DNA of 10,674 bases, from positions 1-10,674 of the forward strand of contig NZ_FPJZ01000016.1 of the NCBI RefSeq assembly GCF_900119485.1, written 5' to 3'. Source of the DNA: Thermoactinomyces sp. DSM 45891. GTDB taxonomy: Bacteria; Bacillota; Bacilli; Thermoactinomycetales; Thermoactinomycetaceae. The notes under the pieces are model-generated. The model did not search any database. It was not told where the DNA came from and saw nothing but the letters and a program-made list of their open reading frames with translations. Within the stretch, counting starts at the first letter, position 1, and the number at the start of each line of letters is the position of its first letter. Below are positions 1 to 5,016 of the stretch, in pieces. Position numbers and translations under genes: made by a program.

Positions 1-355
1 TTTGTTTGGTCTCTAGGACGGTTTCCCGTCCGATCTGTCGCTTCACTTTCTCTTCGTATCCAAGACCACAACCAAGCATCGTTTCTCGGAGCATCTTAGA
101 GACCTTCATCCCATCTCGATGACTTCTCCAATAATCTCGAAAGAAGCGATCTGTTTTCAAAATGGTATCCCGTGTCTTGGAGAAGCAAAGACCAACGGCT
201 AAACATCCATTTGCGACGTAGAAAGGAATCCCAGACTTAACCGCAAAGCCAGCCATGAGGGGAAGCCACCACATGAGGTTTCCATATAAGAACGAGCTTA
301 CTTGCTGAAAGTGGTTATCTGTTTTAGAATAAAAGGGAATCTTTTTTCTTTTCAT
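1..355 (-). CDS. Membrane protein of the mobile-element operon (N-terminal 118 aa, cut by window edge)
   Basis: Leftward open frame entering from the window edge; only the first 118 codons are visible. The ATG at 355-353 follows an AGGAG ribosome binding site about 10 nt upstream. Residues 1-20 are basic and polar, followed by two hydrophobic stretches (about residues 23-38 and 43-58) separated by a short VKSGIP turn. After these comes a soluble part rich in Lys and Arg (KTRDTILKTDRFFRDYW). An N-terminus with two membrane passes, in this place in an ICE-like early operon, would suit the start of an FtsK/SpoIIIE-like coupling protein (ConQ/TcpA type). However, no Walker motif is in view, so this function is only inferred from position. 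The gene lies 47 nt downstream of the coiled-coil gene and is probably in the same transcript. I do not recognise the family itself. Confidence 0.7.
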   Translation of the reverse strand, partial: MKRKKIPFYSKTDNHFQQVSSFLYGNLMWWLPLMAGFAVKSGIPFYVANGCLAVGLCFSKTRDTILKTDRFFRDYWRSHRDGMKVSKMLRETMLGCGLGYEEKVKRQIGRETVLETKQ

Positions 356-402
356 TTTGGATCAACTCCTAAATGAGGTGCCCCAGTTGGACTGCCATCC
401 TG

Positions 403-741
403 CTAGGGCATTTGTTTTTTTTGTTTTGCATACTCTTTAGCAACCCAATCCAACTCTTCGAATTCGATCAAATCATACGGTAAGGGGGGTAAAATCGATT
501 CTAGCTGGTGTTGTTTCTCTTCTTCTACTCGTCGTCTTTCTTTTTCCAATCGATTTCTTTCTTCCTCTTCTAAGCGTTCCAACTGCAGTTCTCTTTCTCT
601 CTTCTTTGCTTCCTTTCTTTGTTCACGCTCCCGTTTTGCCCTCTTGGTGTAGTCGGTCTCCATGGTGATGAGATCGTAAGCAGGTTCGAAAAGGCATTTA
701 ATCCAATCATCATTGGGCTCTCTTGTAGTAAACCAACTCAT
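403..741 (-). CDS. Highly charged coiled-coil protein, 112 aa
   Basis: ATG at 741-739 overlaps the stop of the upstream 47-aa gene (ATGA), and AAAGGTGA precedes it about 8 nt upstream, so the two are translationally coupled. Residues 1-30 are a small N-terminal region (SWFTTREPNDDW...). Residues about 31-84 are almost only Arg, Lys, Glu, Gln and Leu, with a heptad-like pattern typical of a long alpha-helix or coiled coil. The tail (PPLPYDLIEFEELDW...) is different and may be a docking segment. There is no signal peptide or membrane segment. I do not recognise the family. Its place between SSB/small proteins and a membrane protein suggests an accessory role in element replication or transfer, which is inference. 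The low-complexity central part would give misleading similarity hits. Confidence 0.75.
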   Translation of the reverse strand: MSWFTTREPNDDWIKCLFEPAYDLITMETDYTKRAKREREQRKEAKKRERELQLERLEEEERNRLEKERRRVEEEKQHQLESILPPLPYDLIEFEELDWVAKEYAKQKKQMP

Positions 742-881
742 TTTTTATCACCTTTCTTCTTTCCGCTAATAATCTTTGTTGCGATGATTTTGGAATTATG
801 TCCTGTTGCAATGTTGATTTGATTACCAGTGCCCTTCTTTGCCGCCTCTTTCAATGCTTCCCCTAACTTATCCCACATCAT
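738..881 (-). CDS. Small basic protein of 47 aa in the early operon
   Basis: Short frame in the gap between the SSB gene and the coiled-coil gene. It begins ATG ATG at 881/878; AGGAGG lies at 887-892, giving 5 nt spacing to the first ATG and 8 nt to the second, so the second may be the real start. The protein begins MMWDKLGEALKEAAKK and ends KKGDKK. The N-terminal third looks like an amphipathic helix and the C-terminus is Lys-rich; no cysteine or transmembrane segment is seen. The TGA stop overlaps the next ATG by 4 nt. Strong ribosome binding site, exact packing in the operon and coupling to the next gene support that it is expressed. No family recognised. Confidence 0.75.
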   Translation of the reverse strand: MMWDKLGEALKEAAKKGTGNQINIATGHNSKIIATKIISGKKKGDKK

Positions 882-905
882 AAATTCCTCCTGCTCACTC
901 ACTGT

Positions 906-1235
906 TTAAGCACCTTTGGATTTTGGTTTACTCAAGAAACTGATCGACTCTGCGATAATATCGAGACTAAACTTCTTCTCTCCATTGGAATCCGCAAACG
1001 ATCCAGCACTCACACGACCCTCAATCGAAATTAACGAACCCTTCAAAAGATTGCGACATTTATCTGCCTCACGACCCCATACCGTCACCGGGATAAAATC
1101 AGTGGTCATTTGCTTGGTCTTCTTATCGAAATAACCTTCCACTGCTAGACGTAAGAACATGTATGACTTTCCATTGCTTGTTTTGTTTACTTTTGGATCT
1201 ACTGCCACACGACCGACTAAGCTTACTTTGTTCAT
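906..1235 (-). CDS. ssb: Short single-stranded DNA-binding protein (SSB), element-borne
   Basis: Protein of 109 aa with a bacterial SSB OB-fold over nearly its whole length: MNKVSLVGRVAVDPKV at the start, the central TDFIPVTVWGREADKC strand with its conserved aromatic, then LLKGSLISIEGRV and the closing IIAESISFL. By family, SSB coats single-stranded DNA during replication and transfer. Chromosomal SSBs are about 160-180 aa with a Gly/Gln-rich linker and an acidic tip (…DIPF type). Here the protein stops at KSKGA, so linker and acidic tip are absent. This suggests it coats element DNA but recruits host repair proteins poorly, or is a phage/ICE-type SSB paralogue. ATG at 1235 is 8 nt from AGGAGG (1244-1249), which itself overlaps the stop codon of the upstream gene; the genes are 12 nt apart. 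Confidence 0.88.
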   Translation of the reverse strand: MNKVSLVGRVAVDPKVNKTSNGKSYMFLRLAVEGYFDKKTKQMTTDFIPVTVWGREADKCRNLLKGSLISIEGRVSAGSFADSNGEKKFSLDIIAESISFLSKPKSKGA

Positions 1236-1247
1236 TTTGAATTCCTC

Positions 1248-1481
1248 CTAGTTTTGAGTGGGTACTACTTTTTCAATCATAAAGGCGAGTTCGCTTTGTA
1301 ATTCGTCATCTGTCAAGTAGTGAGAGAGCCTTGTGATGTGGTTGTCTAACATTTCGCAAACTTCATCTCGTGAATGATCGTGATAGCATCTGACACAACG
1401 TTTTAGCATCTCAGTAACTTCAACTTTCAAACCTTTCCTTAAGCATCTGAGACAATACAATGTGTGATGGTGTTTCATCAT
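1248..1481 (-). CDS. 77-aa protein with two CxxC pairs, probably zinc-binding
   Basis: The protein starts MMKHHHTLYCLRCLRKG and carries Cys10-x2-Cys13 and Cys29-x2-Cys32 with nearby histidines (HHH at 4-6, YHDH after the second pair). This arrangement suits one four-Cys zinc ribbon or knuckle in the first 40 residues. The rest (DEVCEMLDNHITRLSHYL...) is predicted helical. Small zinc ribbons of this kind often bind DNA or proteins; the exact role is unknown. The start ATGATG (1481-1476) overlaps the TGA of the upstream 61-aa gene, and no good Shine-Dalgarno stands before it, so translation is probably coupled. The stop codon lies inside the ribosome binding site of ssb. Confidence 0.75.
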   Translation of the reverse strand: MMKHHHTLYCLRCLRKGLKVEVTEMLKRCVRCYHDHSRDEVCEMLDNHITRLSHYLTDDELQSELAFMIEKVVPTQN

Positions 1482-1663
1482 AAAGCATTACTCATAAGGA
1501 CTTGGGCTTGCTGTTTCAATTCTTTCAGGAATTGTCGTTCTTCTTTCATCTGTGCGGCTTTGCCATCTTCCCACATGCCTTGTAGAAATCCCTGAGAGTG
1601 GGTCTCGATCTGGAATTGGAGAACTTCTAAGCGGTAGTCGATTTTGGATAGAACTGGATTCAT
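1478..1663 (-). CDS. 61-aa helical protein of the early operon
   Basis: The longest frame opens with GTG at 1672, but that codon touches the AAGGAG ribosome binding site (1672-1677). ATG at 1663-1661 lies 8 nt from the site and is the better start, giving a protein beginning MNPVLSKIDYRLEVLQFQ. It is mostly charged and helical (EERQFLKELKQQAQVLMS near the end), without cysteines or membrane segments. It starts 19 nt after the excisionase-like gene and its stop overlaps the next gene by 4 nt. No family recognised; small helical proteins of this kind are common in ICE and phage early operons. Confidence 0.7.
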   Translation of the reverse strand: MNPVLSKIDYRLEVLQFQIETHSQGFLQGMWEDGKAAQMKEERQFLKELKQQAQVLMSNAL

Positions 1664-1682
1664 GAAGTTCACTCCTTATGGT

Positions 1683-1964
1683 TTATTGGGCTTGCTGGTC
1701 TATCCATTGTTCAAGCTTGTGTTTCGGAACGACTTTTCTTTTACCGATGTGAAGGACTGGGAAGTTAGGGTTACGGAGTAATTCATAAGTCATGGAACGG
1801 CTAATTCCGAGGATTTTTGCTACCTCTTTTGCATTGTAGGTTTTGATTGATTCTCGTTGAGTTTCTTGTTTTTGTTGTATTGGTTGTTGTTTTAGATCGA
1901 GTACTTTTGCATTGAGTTCAGCTACTTCCTGAAAAAGTTGATTCATGTGGTTTGTTGTATTCAA
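1683..1964 (-). CDS. Excisionase-like DNA-binding protein (HTH_17/MerR-type winged helix)
   Basis: First gene of the leftward operon. The C-terminal half is a typical HTH_17/excisionase-family domain: TYNAKEVAKILGISRSMTY (helix-turn-helix), then ELLRNPNFPVLHIGKRKVV (wing) and a last helix HKLEQWIDQQ. The N-terminal part is a helical, Gln-rich extension (NQLFQEVAELNAKVLDLKQQ). By family such proteins bend DNA for element excision (Xis) or act as small regulators. Being directly downstream of the repressed divergent promoter matches the xis position in ICEBs1-type elements, so excisionase is the favoured inference. Start is uncertain: GTG at 1976 lies inside the GAGGTG ribosome-binding sequence (1974-1979), while TTG at 1964 lies 9 nt behind it and is preferred. 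ATG at 1946 has no clear site. Confidence 0.8.
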   Translation of the reverse strand: MNTTNHMNQLFQEVAELNAKVLDLKQQPIQQKQETQRESIKTYNAKEVAKILGISRSMTYELLRNPNFPVLHIGKRKVVPKHKLEQWIDQQAQ

Positions 1965-1999
1965 TGTTCCATGCACCTCGCTTCTGTCTTATTAATTAC

Positions 2000-2028
2000 A
2001 TTATATAATCATCATTATGATAAGTCAA
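2000..2028 (-). promoter_or_regulatory. Sigma-A promoter of the leftward early operon
   Basis: Read leftwards: -35 TTGACT (2028-2023), 17-nt spacer, -10 TATAAT (2005-2000). This is one base from consensus and is the strongest promoter seen in the window. It drives the excisionase-like gene and the operon to the left edge. The left arm of an inverted repeat (2003-2016) overlaps its -10 and spacer, so a bound repressor would block it. Confidence 0.85.
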
Positions 2029-2057
2029 TAAATAACTTAACACAATGGTGATTATAT
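2003..2057. promoter_or_regulatory. Inverted-repeat operator pair between divergent promoters
   Basis: The arms ATATAATCATCATT (2003-2016) and AATGGTGATTATAT (2044-2057) are reverse complements at 13 of 14 positions, centred near 2030. The left arm covers part of the -10 and spacer of the leftward promoter. The right arm lies just upstream of the repressor's own promoter region. Inside the promoter spacer is also a smaller palindrome ATCAT-T-ATGAT (2011-2021). The arrangement suggests that the XRE repressor at 2119 binds both arms, silencing the early operon and tuning its own expression. Operator identity is inferred. Confidence 0.65.
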
Positions 2058-2060
2058 TTT

Positions 2061-2089
2061 TTTATTCGTTGTGAAGGTTCGTGTATACT
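2061..2089 (+). promoter_or_regulatory. Weak candidate promoter of the repressor gene
   Basis: TATACT at 2084-2089 is a good -10 but the hexamer 17 nt upstream (TTTATT, 2061-2066) is a poor -35. It would place transcription start shortly before the AAGGAGA ribosome binding site (2107-2113). A weak or activated promoter would fit an autoregulated repressor. Low confidence. Confidence 0.35.
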
Positions 2090-2118
2090 AGTAGTAGCAA
2101 TAGTATAAGGAGATTGAG

Positions 2119-2505
2119 GTGGAAAATTTGCTTGGAAAACGTTTGAAGGAAGCACGACTAAACGCAGATATGCTACAGAGAGAAGTAGCTGAAAAAATCG
2201 GAATCGGTCATGCAGCCATTTCACAATATGAAAAAGGAAATCGAAATCCTGATCCAGAGACGCTATCTAAGATAGCTAATCTATATGGAGTATCAGTTGA
2301 TTGGCTTTTAGATAGACCCTCAGATCAAGTTTCCCAAAATGAAGAAAAACTTAGTGTAGTCGATCTAGAAAAAATTGTTGAGATGATTAATGATGGAAAG
2401 GCGCACTATGGAGGAAGACGTTTAACAAAAGAGGATAGCCGATTTATCACTGATTTTATTCAGTTCGCTATTCAAAGGAAGAAACATGATGAGGAAAACG
2501 ATTAA
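2119..2505 (+). CDS. XRE-family repressor, ImmR/phage-immunity type, 128 aa
   Basis: GTG start at 2119, 6 nt behind AAGGAG (2107-2112). Residues about 8-62 form a Cro/C1-type HTH: LKEARLNADMLQREVAEKIG, then the recognition helix region HAAISQYEKGNRNPDPETL and the closing LSKIANLYGVSVDWLLD. The C-terminal part (about 70-128) is helical (LEKIVEMINDG..., FITDFIQFAIQRKK) and probably mediates oligomerisation. Family members repress the lytic or transfer genes of phages and ICEs and often their own promoter. Here it is divergent from an excisionase-like gene with an inverted repeat between them, the layout of an immunity switch. In ICEBs1 the repressor is followed by an ImmA protease and integrase; neither is present here. 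The stop overlaps the end of a small convergent gene by 4 nt. Confidence 0.9.
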   Translation: MENLLGKRLKEARLNADMLQREVAEKIGIGHAAISQYEKGNRNPDPETLSKIANLYGVSVDWLLDRPSDQVSQNEEKLSVVDLEKIVEMINDGKAHYGGRRLTKEDSRFITDFIQFAIQRKKHDEEND

Positions 2506-2666
2506 TATAATCTCCTCAACTTTATTTGGAAGCAGTAATGACCGATTTCCTTAACAATATCAATTGGAAAATCCTCAACTTCAATTAGATGATTTATAAC
2601 TATCTCCAAATCTATTTTTTGATTATCACGTAGTTCCAATATTTCTGAGACATTAAATGTGATCAT
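2502..2666 (-). CDS. Small 54-aa protein, convergent with the repressor
   Basis: Leftward frame beginning ATG at 2666-2664, with AAAGGA 9 nt upstream. The product begins MITFNVSEILELRDNQKIDL and ends QIKLRRLY; it is acidic in the middle and predicted helical, with no membrane segment and a single cysteine. Its TAA (2504-2502) interlocks with the TAA of the repressor gene (2503-2505). The start overlaps the stop of an upstream open frame by 4 nt, as expected for the second gene of an operon whose first gene is damaged. It may be a real small gene or itself a remnant. No family recognised. Confidence 0.55.
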   Translation of the reverse strand: MITFNVSEILELRDNQKIDLEIVINHLIEVEDFPIDIVKEIGHYCFQIKLRRLY

Positions 2667-2782
2667 CTATTTTCGTCCTTTCTATGATTTCTCAATAAGG
2701 GATAGAATCTAATTACATTATGCTTTCTATCGTATTCGTTTGGAATAACCTCAATAGTTTGAAATAAATAACCCCATTCACA
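2663..2782 (-). pseudogene. Tail of a truncated leftward gene (39 codons without a start)
   Basis: An open frame of 39 codons, from just after a TAG at 2785-2783 to a TGA at 2665-2663 that overlaps the ATG of the 54-aa gene. Its translation (CEWGYLFQTIEVIPNEYDRK, then ...FYPLLRNHRKDENR) looks like natural protein and there is no plausible initiation codon except a TTG near the end. The simplest reading is the 3' end of a gene whose front part was lost when the regulator–Nudix unit or the element joined here. A frame of this length can also occur by chance, so confidence is low. Confidence 0.35.
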
Positions 2783-2809
2783 CTAATTGGTTTGAGCGGA
2801 GGACACATC

Positions 2810-3631
2810 ATGAGATACCACTATGGAATAACCATTCGCGAGGGTAGAGAAAGCTTAAAAATGACTCAGTCACAGTTAGCTTCACTATGGCCACAAACTG
2901 GTGATCGAATAGGAGTAAGCGTAAACTATGTATCTGACATAGAGCGTGGTATAAAAAATATCACCGATGTAAAAACTCTTCGATGTTTATGTGGGATACT
3001 ACATATCCCCCCATGGAAGATGGGTTTATCAGATTACGACCCATTTAATCCACAGCAAATAACCCATAGTGGATATAATCACTACGGTATAATAAAAGTT
3101 ACTGATTCACCTATTGATCGTATCTTAGACTATAAGAACTGTCTGCTTGAAGCAAAGGGAGAGTGCTTTATATCGGGTACCTCAATGATTCACATAGCCG
3201 AGGATTCCAGTGATATTTTAAAAGAAAAACTGTATATAGGTAATGTACATTTGTTACTTTTAGATCCTGATTGGATTGAAACAAACTATTCCATTCTCAC
3301 TTTTATGAGTGACGAGGAAGATAGGCAAAGCTTTCATTATGAAATAAGAAATTCTATCCGCAAACTTAATCAACTCCGAAAATCCTTGCCGCAAGACATA
3401 GCACCACGTTTAAAAATAAAGACTTACAGCACAATTTTTCCATATATCATGACAGGATTTGATAATGGAGACACAGGAAAATTGGTTGTTGAAATTCTTG
3501 ACTATGTACCAGAAAAAAGATGCCCTCGTTTTACATTGAATAAAAATAATGATCGAAACTCGCTATTTGAACAAGTAAAGGATAAATTTCTTTCAATGTG
3601 GCACAACGAATTTATTGTTAAGGAGATCTAA
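2810..3631 (+). CDS. XRE regulator with large C-terminal sensor-like domain, 273 aa
   Basis: The frame opens at TTG 2792, but ATG at 2810 sits 7 nt behind GGAGG (2798-2802) and is chosen. Residues about 7-73 form an HTH of the XRE superfamily (REGRESLKMTQSQLASLWPQ ... VSVNYVSDIERGIKN), with a longer loop before the recognition helix than in SinR-like proteins. The C-terminal region (about 95-273) has beta/alpha features: a GTSM segment at 123-126, the strand VHLLLLDPD at 146-154, and an ending of the form PRFTLNK...FEQVKDKFLSMW. This resembles C-terminal domains of XRE proteins annotated as DUF5919 or phospholipase-D-like sensors, but no HxK catalytic motif is seen; the resemblance is from memory. 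It is 4 nt upstream of a Nudix gene, so the two probably form one unit: a ligand-sensing regulator with its nucleotide hydrolase. A weak promoter (TTGGAA at 2740, N17, AATAAA) may lie upstream. Confidence 0.8.
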   Translation: MRYHYGITIREGRESLKMTQSQLASLWPQTGDRIGVSVNYVSDIERGIKNITDVKTLRCLCGILHIPPWKMGLSDYDPFNPQQITHSGYNHYGIIKVTDSPIDRILDYKNCLLEAKGECFISGTSMIHIAEDSSDILKEKLYIGNVHLLLLDPDWIETNYSILTFMSDEEDRQSFHYEIRNSIRKLNQLRKSLPQDIAPRLKIKTYSTIFPYIMTGFDNGDTGKLVVEILDYVPEKRCPRFTLNKNNDRNSLFEQVKDKFLSMWHNEFIVKEI

Positions 3632-3635
3632 CAAT

Positions 3636-4178
3636 ATGAACAAAGATCTATATTTCAAGTATCAATGGAGATATAAAAAAGAAGATTTAAAATTTTGCCC
3701 TCGGTGTGGTCATCATTTTTCACTTGAAGACCTCCATATCTCTAATCAACCTCAGCTACTTTGTCATAATTGTGAATTTGTTTTCTACATAGACCCTAAA
3801 CTCGTAGTCGTTGCCGTCGTTTTGAATAAAGAGGAGAATAAGGTCTTACTTCTTCAACGGAACGAGGAGCCAGGGAAGGGATTGTGGGCATTTCCAGGTG
3901 GACACGTAGAGCGTGGACATGATTTATTTGAAACAATACAGAGTGAGGTAAGAGAAGAAACGGGACTTTCTGTAGCTGTGAAGGGAATAATTGATACCGA
4001 CTCTATAGCTAGTGATGGGGTTGTGCAGTTGACATATAGAGCGATTGCACACCATGAAGAAATTATCATTAATATGGAAAGTCAACAGGGTCGTTTTTTT
4101 GCCCTTGATCAAATTCCATGGGACGCTCTTGCTTTTCCATCGACCAAAAAGATTTTACAGCTAATAGCCAAAGAATAG
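3636..4178 (+). CDS. Nudix hydrolase with N-terminal zinc ribbon, 180 aa
   Basis: ATG at 3636 lies 10 nt behind AAGGAG (3620-3625), which overlaps the end of the regulator gene; a TTG at 3615 is less likely. Residues 21-46 form a zinc ribbon (CPRC at 21-24, CHNC at 43-46) as in the NudC/Nudix_N_2 group. The Nudix fold follows (YIDPKLVVVAVVLN..., KVLLLQRNEEPGKGLWAFPG), with the Nudix box at residues 89-111. The metal-binding core REETG and the Glu before it (Glu104) are present. However, the box has His95 where the consensus G-x5-E has Glu, and Ser103 where REUxEE has Arg. The enzyme should cleave a nucleoside diphosphate linked to another group (ADP-ribose, NADH or similar); substrate cannot be told. 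It is probably co-transcribed with the upstream XRE regulator. Confidence 0.9.
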   Translation: MNKDLYFKYQWRYKKEDLKFCPRCGHHFSLEDLHISNQPQLLCHNCEFVFYIDPKLVVVAVVLNKEENKVLLLQRNEEPGKGLWAFPGGHVERGHDLFETIQSEVREETGLSVAVKGIIDTDSIASDGVVQLTYRAIAHHEEIIINMESQQGRFFALDQIPWDALAFPSTKKILQLIAKE

Positions 4179-4190
4179 TTCAAACAAGAT

Positions 4191-4221
4191 TGCAAACCAT
4201 TTGCAAACGTGCCATGCAAAC
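4191..4221. repeat. Three direct repeats of TGCAAAC
   Basis: TGCAAAC occurs at 4191-4197, 4202-4208 and 4215-4221, i.e. start-to-start spacings of 11 and 13 nt, close to one helical turn, so all copies would face nearly the same side of the DNA. They lie just after the Nudix stop codon and about 150 nt before the next gene. This could be an operator array for a regulator, perhaps the neighbouring XRE protein. Function is inferred. Confidence 0.4.
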
Positions 4222-4272
4222 TTGTACAATACCTTGCATAATAAAACAATAAAATTCCTAGCTTTTTATGGA

Positions 4273-4291
4273 CTTGACAGAAATATAATAC
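4273..4291 (+). promoter_or_regulatory. Candidate promoter elements upstream of the membrane protein
   Basis: A perfect TTGACA and an AT-rich TATAAT-like stretch occur close together here (ttgacagaaatataatacac). They are too close to be the -35 and -10 of one promoter, and the next TATAGA is only about 14 nt from TTGACA. One of them probably takes part in expression of the gene starting at 4368, but the exact promoter cannot be fixed. Confidence 0.3.
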
Positions 4292-4367
4292 ACTATAGAA
4301 ATAGCCATGATATTACTAAGAATGTGATATGATGAACATGTTAAATTATGAGAAGGGACAAATCACA

Positions 4368-4964
4368 ATGAAAGATACACAACTTCGTTCCCTGCGGCAA
4401 AAAGAATTGCTATATACAAACATTCTTTTTGTCGTTTATGCTGTAATCGTATTCGGACTTATTTTTAGTCGAGCTTCTACCCCTTTCGTTTATGCGGTAT
4501 TGGCAATCATTTTCGCCATCTCACCGCTTAGTATGGTATTGTTTCGCAAGTCAAATATTCTCTATCTCATGTTTCCAGGAATGAATGAACTTCTCCATTA
4601 TGAGAAGGAGAAACTAGGAGATCAATGGTTACGGTATCAATTATCAAACGTATATTTGCAAGTGGCAGTCTCACTGTTTTTTGTGATCCAAGTTATTATT
4701 CGTCCCGCTCATCCATTTGTTAATGGCTTACCTTTATGGTATTTCCTTGTGGTTCCGGCTGTTTTGTGGACATTAGGAAATCTAAATGTCCGAAGCCAAG
4801 CTCGTAGGATTGATCAGTCTGATTATGAGCAGCTAAAGGTTTATACAGGTGATCGCGTTTTATTTACTTCTATTTTTTCGATTGTGGCACTGGTGATAAC
4901 GGGTGTGGTATTTGTAGCTTATAAAATATTAGAGAAGTCTTGGTCGCATATTGGTCCGTTTTAG
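4368..4964 (+). CDS. Multi-pass membrane protein of unknown function, 198 aa
   Basis: The frame could start at ATG 4329, but ATG 4368 follows AAGGGA at 9 nt and gives a protein beginning MKDTQLRSLRQKELLYTN. About five hydrophobic helices are seen: LYTNILFVVYAVIVFGLIFS, FVYAVLAIIFAISPLSMVLF, LQVAVSLFFVIQVII, LWYFLVVPAVLWTLGNL and FTSIFSIVALVITGVVFVAY. A polar loop with HYEKEKLGDQWLRYQ separates helices two and three. Basic residues after helices fit a cytoplasmic N-terminus. No catalytic motif or known family is recognised. It is followed 6 nt later by a strong terminator, and no other gene shares its transcript downstream. Confidence 0.8.
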   Translation: MKDTQLRSLRQKELLYTNILFVVYAVIVFGLIFSRASTPFVYAVLAIIFAISPLSMVLFRKSNILYLMFPGMNELLHYEKEKLGDQWLRYQLSNVYLQVAVSLFFVIQVIIRPAHPFVNGLPLWYFLVVPAVLWTLGNLNVRSQARRIDQSDYEQLKVYTGDRVLFTSIFSIVALVITGVVFVAYKILEKSWSHIGPF

Positions 4965-4970
4965 ATTGAT

Positions 4971-5014
4971 ATAAAACCCCCTGATCCGTTGTATAATGGA
5001 TCAGGGGGTTTTAT
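4971..5014. terminator. Strong bidirectional terminator between convergent genes
   Basis: A perfect 17-bp stem (4971-4987 with 4998-5014; core CCCCCTGATCC/GGATCAGGGGG) and a 10-nt loop. The A-run on one side and T-run on the other give a U-tract in both directions. It ends the membrane protein gene on the plus strand and the oxidoreductase gene (stop at 5017) on the minus strand. Confidence 0.92.
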
Positions 5015-5016
5015 GC

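Noticed and set aside
619..822. 67-codon plus-strand frame with hydrophobic residues
   Set aside because: It is antisense to the coiled-coil and 47-aa genes, which have good ribosome sites and tight overlap; the hydrophobic look comes from the reverse reading of Lys/Glu codons.
2015..2224. 69-codon minus-strand frame across the repressor start
   Set aside because: It overlaps the repressor HTH-coding region and the divergent promoter region in antisense and has no ribosome binding site.
2905..3631. Active phospholipase D-like (HKD) domain in the XRE protein
   Set aside because: No HxKxxxxD motif was found in the C-terminal region, so only a sensor-like or inactive fold can be proposed.
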